Shown here: one piece after another, positions 27,501-36,167 of the stretch | How the letters are laid out: the number at the start of each line of letters is the position of its first letter | Position numbering within the stretch: the first letter of the stretch is position 1 | DNA from: Hoeflea sp. | GTDB lineage: Bacteria > Pseudomonadota > Alphaproteobacteria > Rhizobiales > Rhizobiaceae | Direction: 5' to 3' | Assembly (NCBI RefSeq): GCF_030682515.1 | Contig: NZ_JAUXOD010000143.1 | Span: 1 to 64,000, forward strand | Length of the DNA stretch: 64,000 bases | The notes under the pieces: generated by a model | What the model was told of the DNA's origin: nothing | Database searches by the model: none | Seen by the model: the letters and a program-made list of their open reading frames with translations, nothing else | Position numbers and translations under genes: made by a program

Positions 27501-28525
27501 GGGGCCACCGTTTCCTTGTCTTTGTCGCTCGCCCCCGCGGGCTCTCGTGAAAAGAACACCAGCACGGTGCGCATCGTCGGCGACTGCAGCACCAGGATAA
27601 TCAGAATGATGACCGCCTTGATGATGAGGTTGAACTCGGGCGGAAAGCCCGACAGCAGGATGCCGGTGTTGACCGCCTGGATGATCAGCGCCCCGATCAT
27701 CGATGCGACCAGCGAGAAGCGGCCGCCCAGAAGCGAGGTGCCGCCGATCACCACCGCCAGGATGGCATCGAGCTCGAGCCAGAGCCCGGCATTGTTGGCG
27801 TCGGCGCCGCGAATGTCGGCGGCGGCGATGATGCCGGCCAGCGCCGCGCACAGACCCGATGTCATGTAGACCGCGATCAGCAGCACCCGCGTGTTGACGC
27901 CGGCGAGCGTGCTGGCCCTGAGATTGATGCCGATGGCCTCGATCAGCATGCCGAGCGCCGAGCGCCGCACGATCAGCGTCACGATCGCGCCGGTGACCAC
28001 GCCGATGATCACCGGCGTCGGGATCGTCAGGAGCGAGCCGGAGCCGAAGAAGATCAGGCCTTCATGATTGAAAGTGAGAATCGCCCCCTCGGTGATCAGC
28101 TGCGCAATTCCCCGCCCCGCCACCATCAGGATGAGCGTCGCCACGATCGGCTGGATGCCGAGGACGGCGACCAGAATTCCGTTCCAAAGTCCGCAGGCCA
28201 GGCCCGCCGCCAGCGCCATCGCCAGGGTCGCCGCCAGGCCATAGCCCTCGGTGATGCCCCAGGCCGACACCGCGCCGCAGATCGCCATGACCGCGCCGAC
28301 CGACAGGTCGATGCCGCGGGTGGCGATGACCAGCGTCATGCCGATCGCCAGCAGCGCCACCGGCGCGCCGCGATTGAGGATGTCGATCGGACTTCCGTAC
28401 AGGCGCCCGTTGGCGATGGAGATCTGGAAGAACCCCGGAAACATGATGGAGATCAGCCCGACGATCACCGCCAGCGTCATGAGTTGCGGCCAGATCCTGC
28501 GCATGAACAGCATGAGCCCGGTCAA
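27497..28525 (-). CDS. ytfT: Sugar ABC transporter permease, YtfT type
   Basis: 342 residues with the BPD_transp_2 fold and the signature ATRGIDLSVGAV. The chosen start is a TTG that overlaps the ATPase stop (TTGA) and is backed by AGGGAGG at 7 bases. The next ATG would be 19 bases from that site. It is the first of two permeases, an arrangement typical of YtfQRT-YjfF systems. The C-terminal tail after the last helix is short and charged. Confidence 0.87.
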   Translation of the reverse strand: MTGLMLFMRRIWPQLMTLAVIVGLISIMFPGFFQISIANGRLYGSPIDILNRGAPVALLAIGMTLVIATRGIDLSVGAVMAICGAVSAWGITEGYGLAATLAMALAAGLACGLWNGILVAVLGIQPIVATLILMVAGRGIAQLITEGAILTFNHEGLIFFGSGSLLTIPTPVIIGVVTGAIVTLIVRRSALGMLIEAIGINLRASTLAGVNTRVLLIAVYMTSGLCAALAGIIAAADIRGADANNAGLWLELDAILAVVIGGTSLLGGRFSLVASMIGALIIQAVNTGILLSGFPPEFNLIIKAVIILIILVLQSPTMRTVLVFFSREPAGASDKDKETVAP

Positions 28526-30048
28526 TTGATGGCCTCCCTTTCCGGCGCGGCGATGGCGCGGACCATGTTGTCGGTGGTGATGTCACCGCCGGCGAGTTCC
28601 GCCACGTGATGCCGGTCGCGCACGACGATGACCCGGTGGCTGTAGGCGACCAGTTCGTCCAGTTCCGACGAGATCACCAGCAGCGACATGCCTTGCGCGC
28701 AGAGGTCCTCGATCAGCCGGATGATCTCGGCATGCGCCCCGACATCGATGCCGCGTGTCGGCTCGTCGAGGATCAGGAAGGACGGATTGGTCACCAGCCA
28801 GCGCGCCAGCATCACCTTCTGCTGGTTGCCCCCCGACAGAAGCCCCACCGGCTTCTCCGCGTCCGGCGTGCGGATGTCGAGCTTGCGGATGTAGTCGTTG
28901 GCCATGGCGCGCTGCTCACGGGCGGGAATGCGCCGCATCCAGCCGATGCGCGCCTGCAGTGCCAGTGCGATGTTCTCGCGCACGGTGAGATCGGCGATCA
29001 CGCCGTCGGTCTTGCGGTCTTCCGGGCAGAAGCCGAAGCCCGCCGCGATCGCCTCGCGCGGCGAGGTGAGTCTGAGGGCGGTCCCGTCGCCGCGCCTGGC
29101 TTCGCCGCTGTCATGGGCCGCCACGCCGAACAGCACTTCCGCGGTCTCCGTACGCCCTGACCCCAGAAGCCCGGCAATGCCCACCACCTCGCCAGGTCGA
29201 ATCGACAGGTCAAACGGCTCGATGCTGCCCTTGCGGCCGAAGCCGGTGAATGTCAGGCGCGGTTCGCCCGCAGCCGCATGGGTCTTGCCATGGGAGCGGA
29301 CCTCCTGCTCGAGCTCGCGCCCCAGCATCAGATTGACCAGACGCACCCGGTCGATGTCACGGGTCGCCTCCGTCCCCACCAGACGGCCGTTGCGCAGCAC
29401 CGTGACGCGGTCGGTGATCTCGAAGATCTGGTCGAGGAAGTGCGAGATGAAGATGATGCCGAGGCCGCGCTCCCTGAGCGAGCGGACCACGCCGAACACC
29501 AGGTCGACCTCGTGGCTGTCGAGGCTCGCCGTCGGCTCGTCGAGGATCAGCACCTTGCCCGAGAGGGTAACCGCGCGGGCGATGGCGATCACCTGCTGCA
29601 CGGCGACCGAATAGCTGGCGAGGCTGCGCGCGACATCGATGTCGAGGCCGAACTGCGACAGCACTTCGCGGGCGCGCCGGTTCATGGCACGGGTCGAGAT
29701 CATGCCGAACCGCGTCGGCTGATGCCCCAAGCACAGGTTTTCCGCCACCGTCAGGTTGGGCAGCAGGTTGACCTCCTGGTAGACGGTGCCGATCCCGTAG
29801 GCCTGGGCGTCGATCGTGCCCTTGGGGTCGATCATGTCGCCATTGAGCAGGATGTCGCCGCCATCGCGCCGGTAGGCGCCGGTCAGGCACTTGATGAGCG
29901 TCGACTTGCCTGCGCCGTTCTCGCCCAGGAGCGCATGGACTTCGCCTGCCTCGAGCCAGAAATCGACTCCGTCCAGAGCGATCGTGCCTGGAAAAACCTT
30001 GCGCAAACCCCGGGCGCGAAGAAGCGGCTGATTGTCGCTCTGCGGCAT
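28522..30048 (-). CDS. ytfR: Sugar ABC transporter ATP-binding protein, YtfR type
   Basis: 508 residues with two fused nucleotide-binding domains. The first has Walker A GENGAGKST (residues 42-50) and LDEPTASLD. The second has a degenerate Walker A (GLLGSGRTET), the CPEDRK loop and LSGGNQQK followed by LDEPTRGIDVG, as in all RbsA/YtfR-type ATPases. GGGGAGG at 6 bases supports the start. It energises the YtfT/YjfF pair. Confidence 0.9.
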   Translation of the reverse strand: MPQSDNQPLLRARGLRKVFPGTIALDGVDFWLEAGEVHALLGENGAGKSTLIKCLTGAYRRDGGDILLNGDMIDPKGTIDAQAYGIGTVYQEVNLLPNLTVAENLCLGHQPTRFGMISTRAMNRRAREVLSQFGLDIDVARSLASYSVAVQQVIAIARAVTLSGKVLILDEPTASLDSHEVDLVFGVVRSLRERGLGIIFISHFLDQIFEITDRVTVLRNGRLVGTEATRDIDRVRLVNLMLGRELEQEVRSHGKTHAAAGEPRLTFTGFGRKGSIEPFDLSIRPGEVVGIAGLLGSGRTETAEVLFGVAAHDSGEARRGDGTALRLTSPREAIAAGFGFCPEDRKTDGVIADLTVRENIALALQARIGWMRRIPAREQRAMANDYIRKLDIRTPDAEKPVGLLSGGNQQKVMLARWLVTNPSFLILDEPTRGIDVGAHAEIIRLIEDLCAQGMSLLVISSELDELVAYSHRVIVVRDRHHVAELAGGDITTDNMVRAIAAPEREAIN

Positions 30049-30124
30049 CTGGGCCTCCCCCCGAATGTATGAATTGCCGTCGGCGGCCGTGTGCCGACTA
30101 TGACACATCAGCTTGGTGGCGCCA

Positions 30125-30155
30125 GACGGCGGCCGGGGATGAACCGGCCGCCGTC
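30125..30155 (-). terminator. Strong intergenic hairpin after the sugar-binding protein gene
   Basis: A perfect 12-bp inverted repeat, GACGGCGGCCGG with its complement, and a 7-base loop lies 10 bases after the ytfQ-like stop codon, ahead of the ATPase gene. There is no U-run, so it is probably an mRNA-stabilising or partially attenuating structure. It would keep binding-protein mRNA more abundant than the membrane-component mRNA. Confidence 0.6.
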
Positions 30156-30164
30156 CGCCACATC

Positions 30165-31127
30165 TCAGTATCCGAGGTCTTTTTTCTGCTCGTAGACGGC
30201 CTGCGGATCATCGGCCTGCGTGTAGAGCTTGGACTCGGTCTGGATGAACTTCGGCGGCATGGTGCCGTCCTTCATGAAGGCTGCCAGCGCGTCGAAGGCG
30301 GGCCCGGCCATGTTCGGCGTGAGTTCCACGGTCGCGTTGGCTTCGCCCGCAGCCATGGCCTGGAAGATGTCCGGCACGGCGTCGATCGAGACCACCAGGA
30401 TGTCCTGGCCCGGCTTCAGGCCGGCTTCCTTGATCGCCTGGATGGCGCCCACGGCCATGTCGTCATTGTGGGCGTAGAGCGCGCAGATGTTCTTGCCGCC
30501 ATCCTCGGCCTTGAGGAAGCTTTCCATGACTTCCTTGCCCTTGGTGCGGGTGAAGTCGCCGGTCTGGCTGCGGATCAGCTTGATGTTGGCGTGACCGGAA
30601 ATGGCTTGCTCGAAGCCGTTCTTGCGGTCGATCGCAGGCGACGATCCGGTCGTGCCCTGCAGTTCGACCACGTTGCAGTCCTTGCCTGCAAGTTCGTCCA
30701 CCAGCCACTGGCCGGCAACGCTGCCTTCATGGACGAGGTCGGAGCCGACGGCGGTGAGGTAGAGGTCGTCGGACGAATCGACCATGCGGTCGAGCAGGAT
30801 CACCGGAATTTCGGCTTCCTTGGCTTCTTCCAGCACCGCATCCCAGCCGGTCGCGACAACCGGCGCGATCAGGATCGCGTCAACGCCCTGGGCGATGAAG
30901 GACCGGAGCGCCTTGATCTGGTTTTCCTGCTTCTGCTGCGCATCGGCGAACTTCAGATCGATGCCGCGGTCCTTGGCCTGCTGCAGCGTCAGCGTGGTTT
31001 CGGCGGCGCGCCAACCGGATTCAGACCCGATCTGCGAGAACCCGACGGTCTGCGCCAGAGCGCTCGACGACATCACAAGCATGGACGCGAGTACACCCGC
31101 CCAAAGAATGGCTTTTGTAGACTTCAT
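30165..31127 (-). CDS. ytfQ: Sugar ABC transporter substrate-binding protein, YtfQ type
   Basis: 320 residues, signal peptide of about 25 residues (cleavage after ALA). The mature protein tracks E. coli YtfQ closely: VGFSQIGSESGWRAAET, KQENQIKALRSFIAQGVDA, PVVATGWD and YAHNDDM are shared. YtfQ binds galactofuranose, so a related furanose or aldose is the likely ligand. GGGAGG at 6 bases from the ATG. First gene of the transporter operon. Confidence 0.92.
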   Translation of the reverse strand: MKSTKAILWAGVLASMLVMSSSALAQTVGFSQIGSESGWRAAETTLTLQQAKDRGIDLKFADAQQKQENQIKALRSFIAQGVDAILIAPVVATGWDAVLEEAKEAEIPVILLDRMVDSSDDLYLTAVGSDLVHEGSVAGQWLVDELAGKDCNVVELQGTTGSSPAIDRKNGFEQAISGHANIKLIRSQTGDFTRTKGKEVMESFLKAEDGGKNICALYAHNDDMAVGAIQAIKEAGLKPGQDILVVSIDAVPDIFQAMAAGEANATVELTPNMAGPAFDALAAFMKDGTMPPKFIQTESKLYTQADDPQAVYEQKKDLGY

Positions 31128-31166
31128 GATTTCCTCCCGAAAATGAAGGGCTGCTGCCCGGGAGTT

Positions 31167-31197
31167 AAAAAATCATACTATATTATTTTTGTAAACA
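31167..31197 (-). promoter_or_regulatory. AT-rich promoter/operator region of the sugar transporter
   Basis: In the 235-bp gap upstream of the ytfQ-like gene, bases 31167-31195 are almost entirely A/T, which stands out in this GC-rich window. The stretch contains CATACTATATTAT, whose CATACTA core matches the candidate operator in the uronate promoter. No convincing -35/-10 pair at standard spacing could be fixed. The rest of the gap holds nothing recognisable. Confidence 0.4.
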
Positions 31198-31362
31198 GCG
31201 ATCATCGATGCGGATGGAATTGGACGCGCGCGGCCGTGACCTGCCGCGGCGGCGATGTCCGGGAGAATCGGAGATATGGCAGTGCAAGGCGCGGCGATGC
31301 CGGCCGATGCGCCAGGCTCTGCGGTGAAGCTCACGCCGCCCTGCGCGCCGGCCGCTCGCTGG

Positions 31363-31941
31363 TCAGGAGGCGTCCATGCCGGTGTCGCCCGCCCACGCCC
31401 GTGCCACCGGCGGCCCGAGCCGCAGCAGATCGACGGCGCGTGCGGCGATCTGCTCGACGATGTCGGCGGTGGTCAGGGGACGCATGTAGAAGGCCGGCAC
31501 CGGCGGCATGACGATGCCTCCCATTTCCGTCACCGCCGTCATGTTGCGCAGATGGGCAAGCGTCAGCGGCGCTTCACGGGCGAGCAGCACCAGCGGCCGG
31601 CGTTCCTTGAGCTGCACGCCCGCCGCCCGTATGAGCAGGTTGTCGTCGAGCCCCAGCGCGATCGCGGCAAGGCTGCGCATCGAGCAGGGAGCCACCAGCA
31701 TGCCCGCCACAGGGGTCGAGCCCGAGGAGATCGACGCGCCGACGTCGCGAAGGTCGTGGCAATGAGTGCAGAGCGCCGCCAGGTCGCTGAACGCCTCCGG
31801 GCCGCATTCGGCGGCAAGCGTGCGCTCCGCGGCAGAACTGACCACCAGGTCGATCATCGCGCCGAGCGCACGCAGATGGCGCGCCGCCGCGAGCGACAGG
31901 GCCGCCCCCGATGCCCCCGAAACACCGAGGATGACCCTCAT
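31363..31941 (-). CDS. ubiX: UbiX family flavin prenyltransferase
   Basis: 192 residues. The N-terminal GVSGASGA loop that binds FMN, the serine/cysteine stretch MLVAPCSMRSLAAIALG and the LVLLAREAPL strand are the UbiX signatures. It prenylates FMN to prFMN, the cofactor of UbiD. The start overlaps the ubiD stop (ATGA), so cofactor and decarboxylase are made together. Confidence 0.92.
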   Translation of the reverse strand: MRVILGVSGASGAALSLAAARHLRALGAMIDLVVSSAAERTLAAECGPEAFSDLAALCTHCHDLRDVGASISSGSTPVAGMLVAPCSMRSLAAIALGLDDNLLIRAAGVQLKERRPLVLLAREAPLTLAHLRNMTAVTEMGGIVMPPVPAFYMRPLTTADIVEQIAARAVDLLRLGPPVARAWAGDTGMDAS

Positions 31942-33458
31942 GGCGCACCTCCCAGCCCGGCAATCAGCCTATCGGCGAAGGCTTCCGCCTCGGGTGACAT
32001 GGCGATCTCCCGGCCCCACTCGCGCGCGGTCTCGGTGCCGATCTTTGTCGTCGCGTCGATGCCGATCTTGCCCGCCAGCCCCTCGAGCGGCGAGGCGAAA
32101 TCGAGATAGTCCATCGGGGTGCGGTCGAGCATCATCACGTCGCGACCCGGATCCATCCGCGTGGCCAGCGCCCAGGCGATGTCGTCCCATTTGCGCACGT
32201 CAAGCTCCTTGTCGACCACGAGGATCATCTTGGTGTAGGAAAACTGCGGCAGCATCCCCCACAGCGCCATCATCACCCGGCGCGCCTGGCCCGGATAGCG
32301 CTTGTCGATCGACACCACCGCGATCCGGTAGGAGCACGCCGCCGGCGGCAGCCACAGGTCGCTGATCTCCGGGATCTGCTGGCGGATCACCGGCAGCACC
32401 AGATCGTTGAACACTTCGGCGATCACCGACGGCTCGTCCGGCGGACGCCCGGTCGAGGTGGAGAGATAGAGCGGCTGCGACCGGTGGGTAAGCGCGGTGA
32501 CCTGCATCACCGGAAACGGCTCGACCGCGTTGTAGTAGCCGGTGTGGTCGCCGAAGGGACCTTCGGGCGCGGTCTCGGTGGGCGACACCCAGCCTTCGAG
32601 TACCAACTCGGCATGCGCCGGCACCATCAACGGCACGGTGCGGGCGGCCACCAGTTCCGTGCGGGCGCCGCGCAGCACGCCCGAGAAGGTGAGTTCCGAC
32701 ACGGTTTCGGGCAGCGGCAGCGTGGCGGCGAGCAGCGTCGCCGGATCGGCCCCGAGCACGATCGCGACCGGCATCTTCTCGCCGGCCCGCGCCCAGCTGC
32801 GATGATGCGCCGCACCGCCGCGCTGCGCCAGCCAGCGCAGGATCAGGTGGTCGCGGCCCAGCACCTGGGCGCGATAGACGCCCGCATTGTAGCGCGCCAC
32901 CGCCTGCGCCTCGCTGCCATGCGGTCGGGTCAGCACCACCGACCAGGTGATGAGCGGCCCGCCATCGCCGGGCCAGCAGGTCTGCACCGGCAGGCTGCCC
33001 AGGTCCGGCGTCGTGTCGACCACCTCCTGCACCGGCGCCTTGCGCAATATCTTGGGCCTTGTGCTCAGCGCCGCCTTCAGCATCGGCCAGCGCGACCAGG
33101 CGTCGCGCATGCCGTCGACCGGCGCCGGCGTCCGCAATTCGGCCAGAAATTCCCCGAAATCAGCGACTTGCTCCGGCAGAAGCCCGAGACCGGCGGCCAC
33201 CCGGCGGCGCGTGCCGAAAAGATTGGTGATGACCGGCACGCTTGAGGTGCGGCCGTCGGGCAGCACCGGTGCGTCAAAGCGCAGCACCGGCCCGCCGGCC
33301 CTGAGCACCTTCATCTGCACCGCGGTGATCTGCTCCCGGGTCGCCACCGGCTCGGCAATCCGCACCAGATCGCGGCCCGCCCCCGCCCAGTCGAGAAACG
33401 CGCGCAGGGTCGGAAAGACCGGCAGGTGGCGGTGGATAGCGTCCAAGAGTGCCCCCAT
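31938..33458 (-). CDS. ubiD: UbiD family decarboxylase
   Basis: 506 residues, typical UbiD length. The prFMN and metal-binding region NAGVYRAQVLGRDHLILRW and the block EGPFGDHTGYY are conserved. It most likely decarboxylates 3-polyprenyl-4-hydroxybenzoate in ubiquinone synthesis. Next to ubiX and ubiTUV this is more likely than an aromatic-acid degradation role. GGGGTG at 6 bases supports the ATG; an upstream ATG in frame would overlap the FNR-like box. Divergent from ubiT. Confidence 0.9.
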   Translation of the reverse strand: MGALLDAIHRHLPVFPTLRAFLDWAGAGRDLVRIAEPVATREQITAVQMKVLRAGGPVLRFDAPVLPDGRTSSVPVITNLFGTRRRVAAGLGLLPEQVADFGEFLAELRTPAPVDGMRDAWSRWPMLKAALSTRPKILRKAPVQEVVDTTPDLGSLPVQTCWPGDGGPLITWSVVLTRPHGSEAQAVARYNAGVYRAQVLGRDHLILRWLAQRGGAAHHRSWARAGEKMPVAIVLGADPATLLAATLPLPETVSELTFSGVLRGARTELVAARTVPLMVPAHAELVLEGWVSPTETAPEGPFGDHTGYYNAVEPFPVMQVTALTHRSQPLYLSTSTGRPPDEPSVIAEVFNDLVLPVIRQQIPEISDLWLPPAACSYRIAVVSIDKRYPGQARRVMMALWGMLPQFSYTKMILVVDKELDVRKWDDIAWALATRMDPGRDVMMLDRTPMDYLDFASPLEGLAGKIGIDATTKIGTETAREWGREIAMSPEAEAFADRLIAGLGGAP

Positions 33459-33501
33459 GGCTGACACCCCGAGGTGGTAGCAGCCCGGTTCGCGCCAAGA
33501 C

Positions 33502-33515
33502 TTGACATAAATCAA
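33502..33515. promoter_or_regulatory. FNR/FnrL-type box between ubiD and ubiT
   Basis: TTGAC-ATAA-ATCAA matches the FNR consensus TTGAT-N4-ATCAA at 9 of 10 defined positions. It is 43 bp from the ubiD start and 64 bp from the ubiT start, so one site could serve both directions. Oxygen-responsive control fits genes for O2-independent ubiquinone synthesis. Confidence 0.7.
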
Positions 33516-33579
33516 CTCAGCCGCGGCGGCGGCGGATTAGACTTGAAAAACAGCTTTCTAGTTCCACCCCGAGGCCACA

Positions 33580-34116
33580 GTGTCCGACATCCATCCGTCA
33601 ATCCCGACCGTTCCCGCGCTCATGGCCGGCCCTCTGAGGGTGGTGCCGCTGGCGCCGCTCGCCCAGGCGCTGACCCTTCTGGCGCGCCGGCTGGTCCGCC
33701 ATCATCCGGGCCTGATCAACCGGCTCGGTCCCTATGTCGCCTGCCGGTTCGCCATCGCGCCGACCGACCTGCCGGTCACCCTGCTACTCGAACCGCACCC
33801 CACCGCCATGCGCATCACGCTGCACCGCGATCCGCCCAGGGCCGACGCCCGCATCGCCGGGCCGCTGGCGGCGCTGCTGGGCCTGGTCCACGGCACCTGG
33901 GACGGCGACGCGCTGTTCTTTTCCCGCGACCTGGTGATCGACGGCGACACCGCCGCAGCACTCGCGCTCAGGAACGCCATCGACGATTGCGAGATCGATC
34001 TGGGCGCCGAGATCGCCGGACTGTCCGGACCGTTCCGCCATCTCCTGACCCCGATCATCGACCTGGCCGAGCGCAGGACCGGCGTGCCGCTGCGCCGGGC
34101 GGAGATGTGGCCATGA
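33580..34116 (+). CDS. ubiT: UbiT, SCP2-domain lipid-binding factor of O2-independent ubiquinone synthesis
   Basis: 178 residues with an SCP2 sterol-carrier fold (about residues 40-140). UbiT holds the hydrophobic ubiquinone intermediates for the anaerobic hydroxylases. Assignment rests on the SCP2 domain and the direct linkage to ubiU and ubiV, with an ATGA overlap to ubiU. The open frame of ubiU continues upstream across this gene but lacks a start with a ribosome site there. Confidence 0.87.
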   Translation: MSDIHPSIPTVPALMAGPLRVVPLAPLAQALTLLARRLVRHHPGLINRLGPYVACRFAIAPTDLPVTLLLEPHPTAMRITLHRDPPRADARIAGPLAALLGLVHGTWDGDALFFSRDLVIDGDTAAALALRNAIDDCEIDLGAEIAGLSGPFRHLLTPIIDLAERRTGVPLRRAEMWP

Positions 34117-35093
34117 TGGAACTGGTCTGCCCGGCCGGCACCCCGGCGGCGCTTCGCGCCGCGGTCGACGCCGGCGCCAACACCATCTATTGCGGCTTTG
34201 CTGACGAGACCAATGCGCGCAACTTTCCCGGCCTCAATTTCAGCCGCGAGGAGCTGGCCGAGGGCGTGGCCTACGCACACCGGCGGGGATCCAAGGTGCT
34301 GGTGGCGATCAACACCTTTCCGCGCGCAGGCTCCGAACAGCTCTGGCACCGCGCCGTGGCCGATGCGAAGACCGCGGGCGCCGATGCGGTGATCCTGGCC
34401 GATCTGGGGCTCCTGGCGCATGCCGCCGACCGCCATCCGGAGCTCAGGCGGCATCTGTCGGTGCAGGCGGCCGCGGCCAATCCCGACGCGATCAATTTCT
34501 ACGCCTCGAGCTTCGGCGTGCGCCGCGTGGTGCTGCCGCGCGTGCTGACGGTGGCCGAGATCACCGCGATCAACCGCGAGATCGACGTCGAAACCGAGGT
34601 GTTCGTCTTTGGCGGTCTCTGCGTGATGGCCGAGGGGCGCTGTTCGCTCTCCTCCTACATCACCGGCAAATCCCCCAACATGAACGGCGTCTGCTCGCCG
34701 CCCTCCCATGTGCAATATGTCGAGACCAGGGGCGAACTCGCGGCCAGGCTCGGCGGCTACACCATCCACCGCAACGCCAAGGACGCGCCCGCCCCCTACC
34801 CGACTTTGTGCAAGGGCTGCTTCCACAGCGAAGACAAGACCGGCTACGTGTTCGAGGACCCGAGCAGCCTCGACGCCAAGGACCTGATCCCGGCGCTGGC
34901 CAAGGCCGGCGTGACCGCACTCAAGATCGAGGGCCGGCAGCGCTCGCGCTCCTATGTGGCGCAGGTGGTGCGCAGCTTCCGGGGCGCGGTGGAAGCGGTG
35001 GCGGCAGGCAGGCCGGTGCCGCCGGGCACGCTGGCGAGCTTGACCGAGGGCCAGGCCGCCACCACCGGCGCCTATCGCAAGACCTGGAGATAG
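34113..35093 (+). CDS. ubiU: UbiU, U32-peptidase-like subunit of the O2-independent ubiquinone hydroxylase
   Basis: 326 residues, U32 peptidase family fold. Cys170, Cys177, Cys194 and Cys233 correspond one-to-one (offset one residue) to the four cysteines that hold the 4Fe-4S cluster in E. coli UbiU. UbiU works with UbiV to hydroxylate ubiquinone precursors without oxygen, using prephenate as the oxygen donor in the system that has been studied. The start overlaps the ubiT stop. Confidence 0.93.
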   Translation: MMELVCPAGTPAALRAAVDAGANTIYCGFADETNARNFPGLNFSREELAEGVAYAHRRGSKVLVAINTFPRAGSEQLWHRAVADAKTAGADAVILADLGLLAHAADRHPELRRHLSVQAAAANPDAINFYASSFGVRRVVLPRVLTVAEITAINREIDVETEVFVFGGLCVMAEGRCSLSSYITGKSPNMNGVCSPPSHVQYVETRGELAARLGGYTIHRNAKDAPAPYPTLCKGCFHSEDKTGYVFEDPSSLDAKDLIPALAKAGVTALKIEGRQRSRSYVAQVVRSFRGAVEAVAAGRPVPPGTLASLTEGQAATTGAYRKTWR

Positions 35094-35154
35094 CGCTTTT
35101 CTCAGGACAACCGGCAACCGGTTCTCCGAGGAAGGCCGGAAAGGAAGCAGGCAC

Positions 35155-36063
35155 ATGCAGCTCACAGTCGGACCCAACCAGTTCTTCTGGGACGCCGCCC
35201 TCTGGCGCGATTTCTACCTGCGCCTGGCCGACGAGGCCCCGGTCGACACCGTGGTGCTGGGCGAGCTGATCTGCTCCAAGCGCCTGCCCTTCTACCAGAC
35301 CCATTTTCCCGAAGTGATCGAGCGGCTGCAGGCCGCCGGCAAGTCCGTGGTCATGACCAGCCTCGCGCTGATCACGCTCAAGCGCGAACGCAAGTTGACC
35401 GAGGAACTGGTGGAGATGGGCCTCGAGGTCGAGGTCAACGACCTTTCGGTCTTGCCGCATCTGCCGGCAGGAGCCGCCTTCTCGGTCGGTCCGCTGGTCA
35501 ATGTCTACAATGAAGGCTCGTTCGGCTGGCTCGCCGCGCGCGGCGCAAGCCGCATCTGCCTGCCGCCGGAACTGCCGCTCGCCTCCATCGCCATCCTGGC
35601 TGAAGCCGCGCCGGTGCCGGTCGAGGTCTGGGGATGGGGCCGCCTGCCGCTCGCAGTCTCGAGCCGCTGCTATCACGCGCGCCTCCACGACCGGGCCAAG
35701 GACAACTGCCAGTTCATCTGCAGCGCCGACCCCGACGGCCGCGCCGTCGACACGCTCGACGGAGAGAAGTTCCTGGCCGTCAACGGCATCCAGACGCTCT
35801 CGGCCAGTTGTGCGAACGCCGCCAATCAGGTGCCGGGCCTCCGCCAGGCCGGAGTGGCCTCGCTGCGCCTTTCCCCCCAGTCCGAGGGCTTCGTCGAGGT
35901 CTGCAAGCTGTTCCGCGACCTGCTGGACGGCAAGATCGCCGCCGAAACCCTGTCGGCCACCGCCCTGTCCCGGGCCCCCGGCGGCCAATATGCCGACGGC
36001 TTCCTCGCCGGGACCGCCGGCGTCGACTGGTCCGGCGGGCCGCGGCGGGCGATGATGGGCTGA
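35155..36063 (+). CDS. ubiV: UbiV, partner subunit of the O2-independent ubiquinone hydroxylase
   Basis: 302 residues, U32 family. Cys40, Cys172, Cys185 and Cys189 reproduce the spacing of the cluster ligands of E. coli UbiV (39, 180, 193, 197, with 13- and 4-residue gaps). It forms the heterodimer with UbiU. It lies 61 bases after ubiU with AAGGAAG upstream of the ATG and should share the transcript started near the FNR-type box. Confidence 0.93.
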   Translation: MQLTVGPNQFFWDAALWRDFYLRLADEAPVDTVVLGELICSKRLPFYQTHFPEVIERLQAAGKSVVMTSLALITLKRERKLTEELVEMGLEVEVNDLSVLPHLPAGAAFSVGPLVNVYNEGSFGWLAARGASRICLPPELPLASIAILAEAAPVPVEVWGWGRLPLAVSSRCYHARLHDRAKDNCQFICSADPDGRAVDTLDGEKFLAVNGIQTLSASCANAANQVPGLRQAGVASLRLSPQSEGFVEVCKLFRDLLDGKIAAETLSATALSRAPGGQYADGFLAGTAGVDWSGGPRRAMMG

Positions 36064-36129
36064 GCGGCGGACGCGCCTCGAAGGCGACCGACGCCGCGAA
36101 GGGAGGATAGACCACCCTCTTCAAGCGGA

Positions 36130-36159
36130 CCGGCCAGCGGCATCGCTGTGCTTGGCCGG
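36130..36159. terminator. Possible bidirectional terminator hairpin
   Basis: CCGGCCA and TGGCCGG form a 7-bp stem around a 16-base loop that itself contains AGCG-GCAT-CGCT. It lies between the convergent ubiV and GntR genes. There is no U-tract, so termination is only inferred from position. Confidence 0.35.
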
Positions 36160-36167
36160 AACCGGAC

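Noticed and set aside
31938-33458. UbiD/UbiX as an aromatic-acid degradation pair
   Set aside because: No ring-cleavage or CoA-ligase genes are near, while ubiT, ubiU and ubiV are adjacent and share the promoter gap.
33474-35093. An N-terminally extended UbiU of about 540 residues
   Set aside because: The frame is open upstream, but that part overlaps ubiT in another frame and shows no similarity; the ATG overlapping the ubiT stop gives the normal length.
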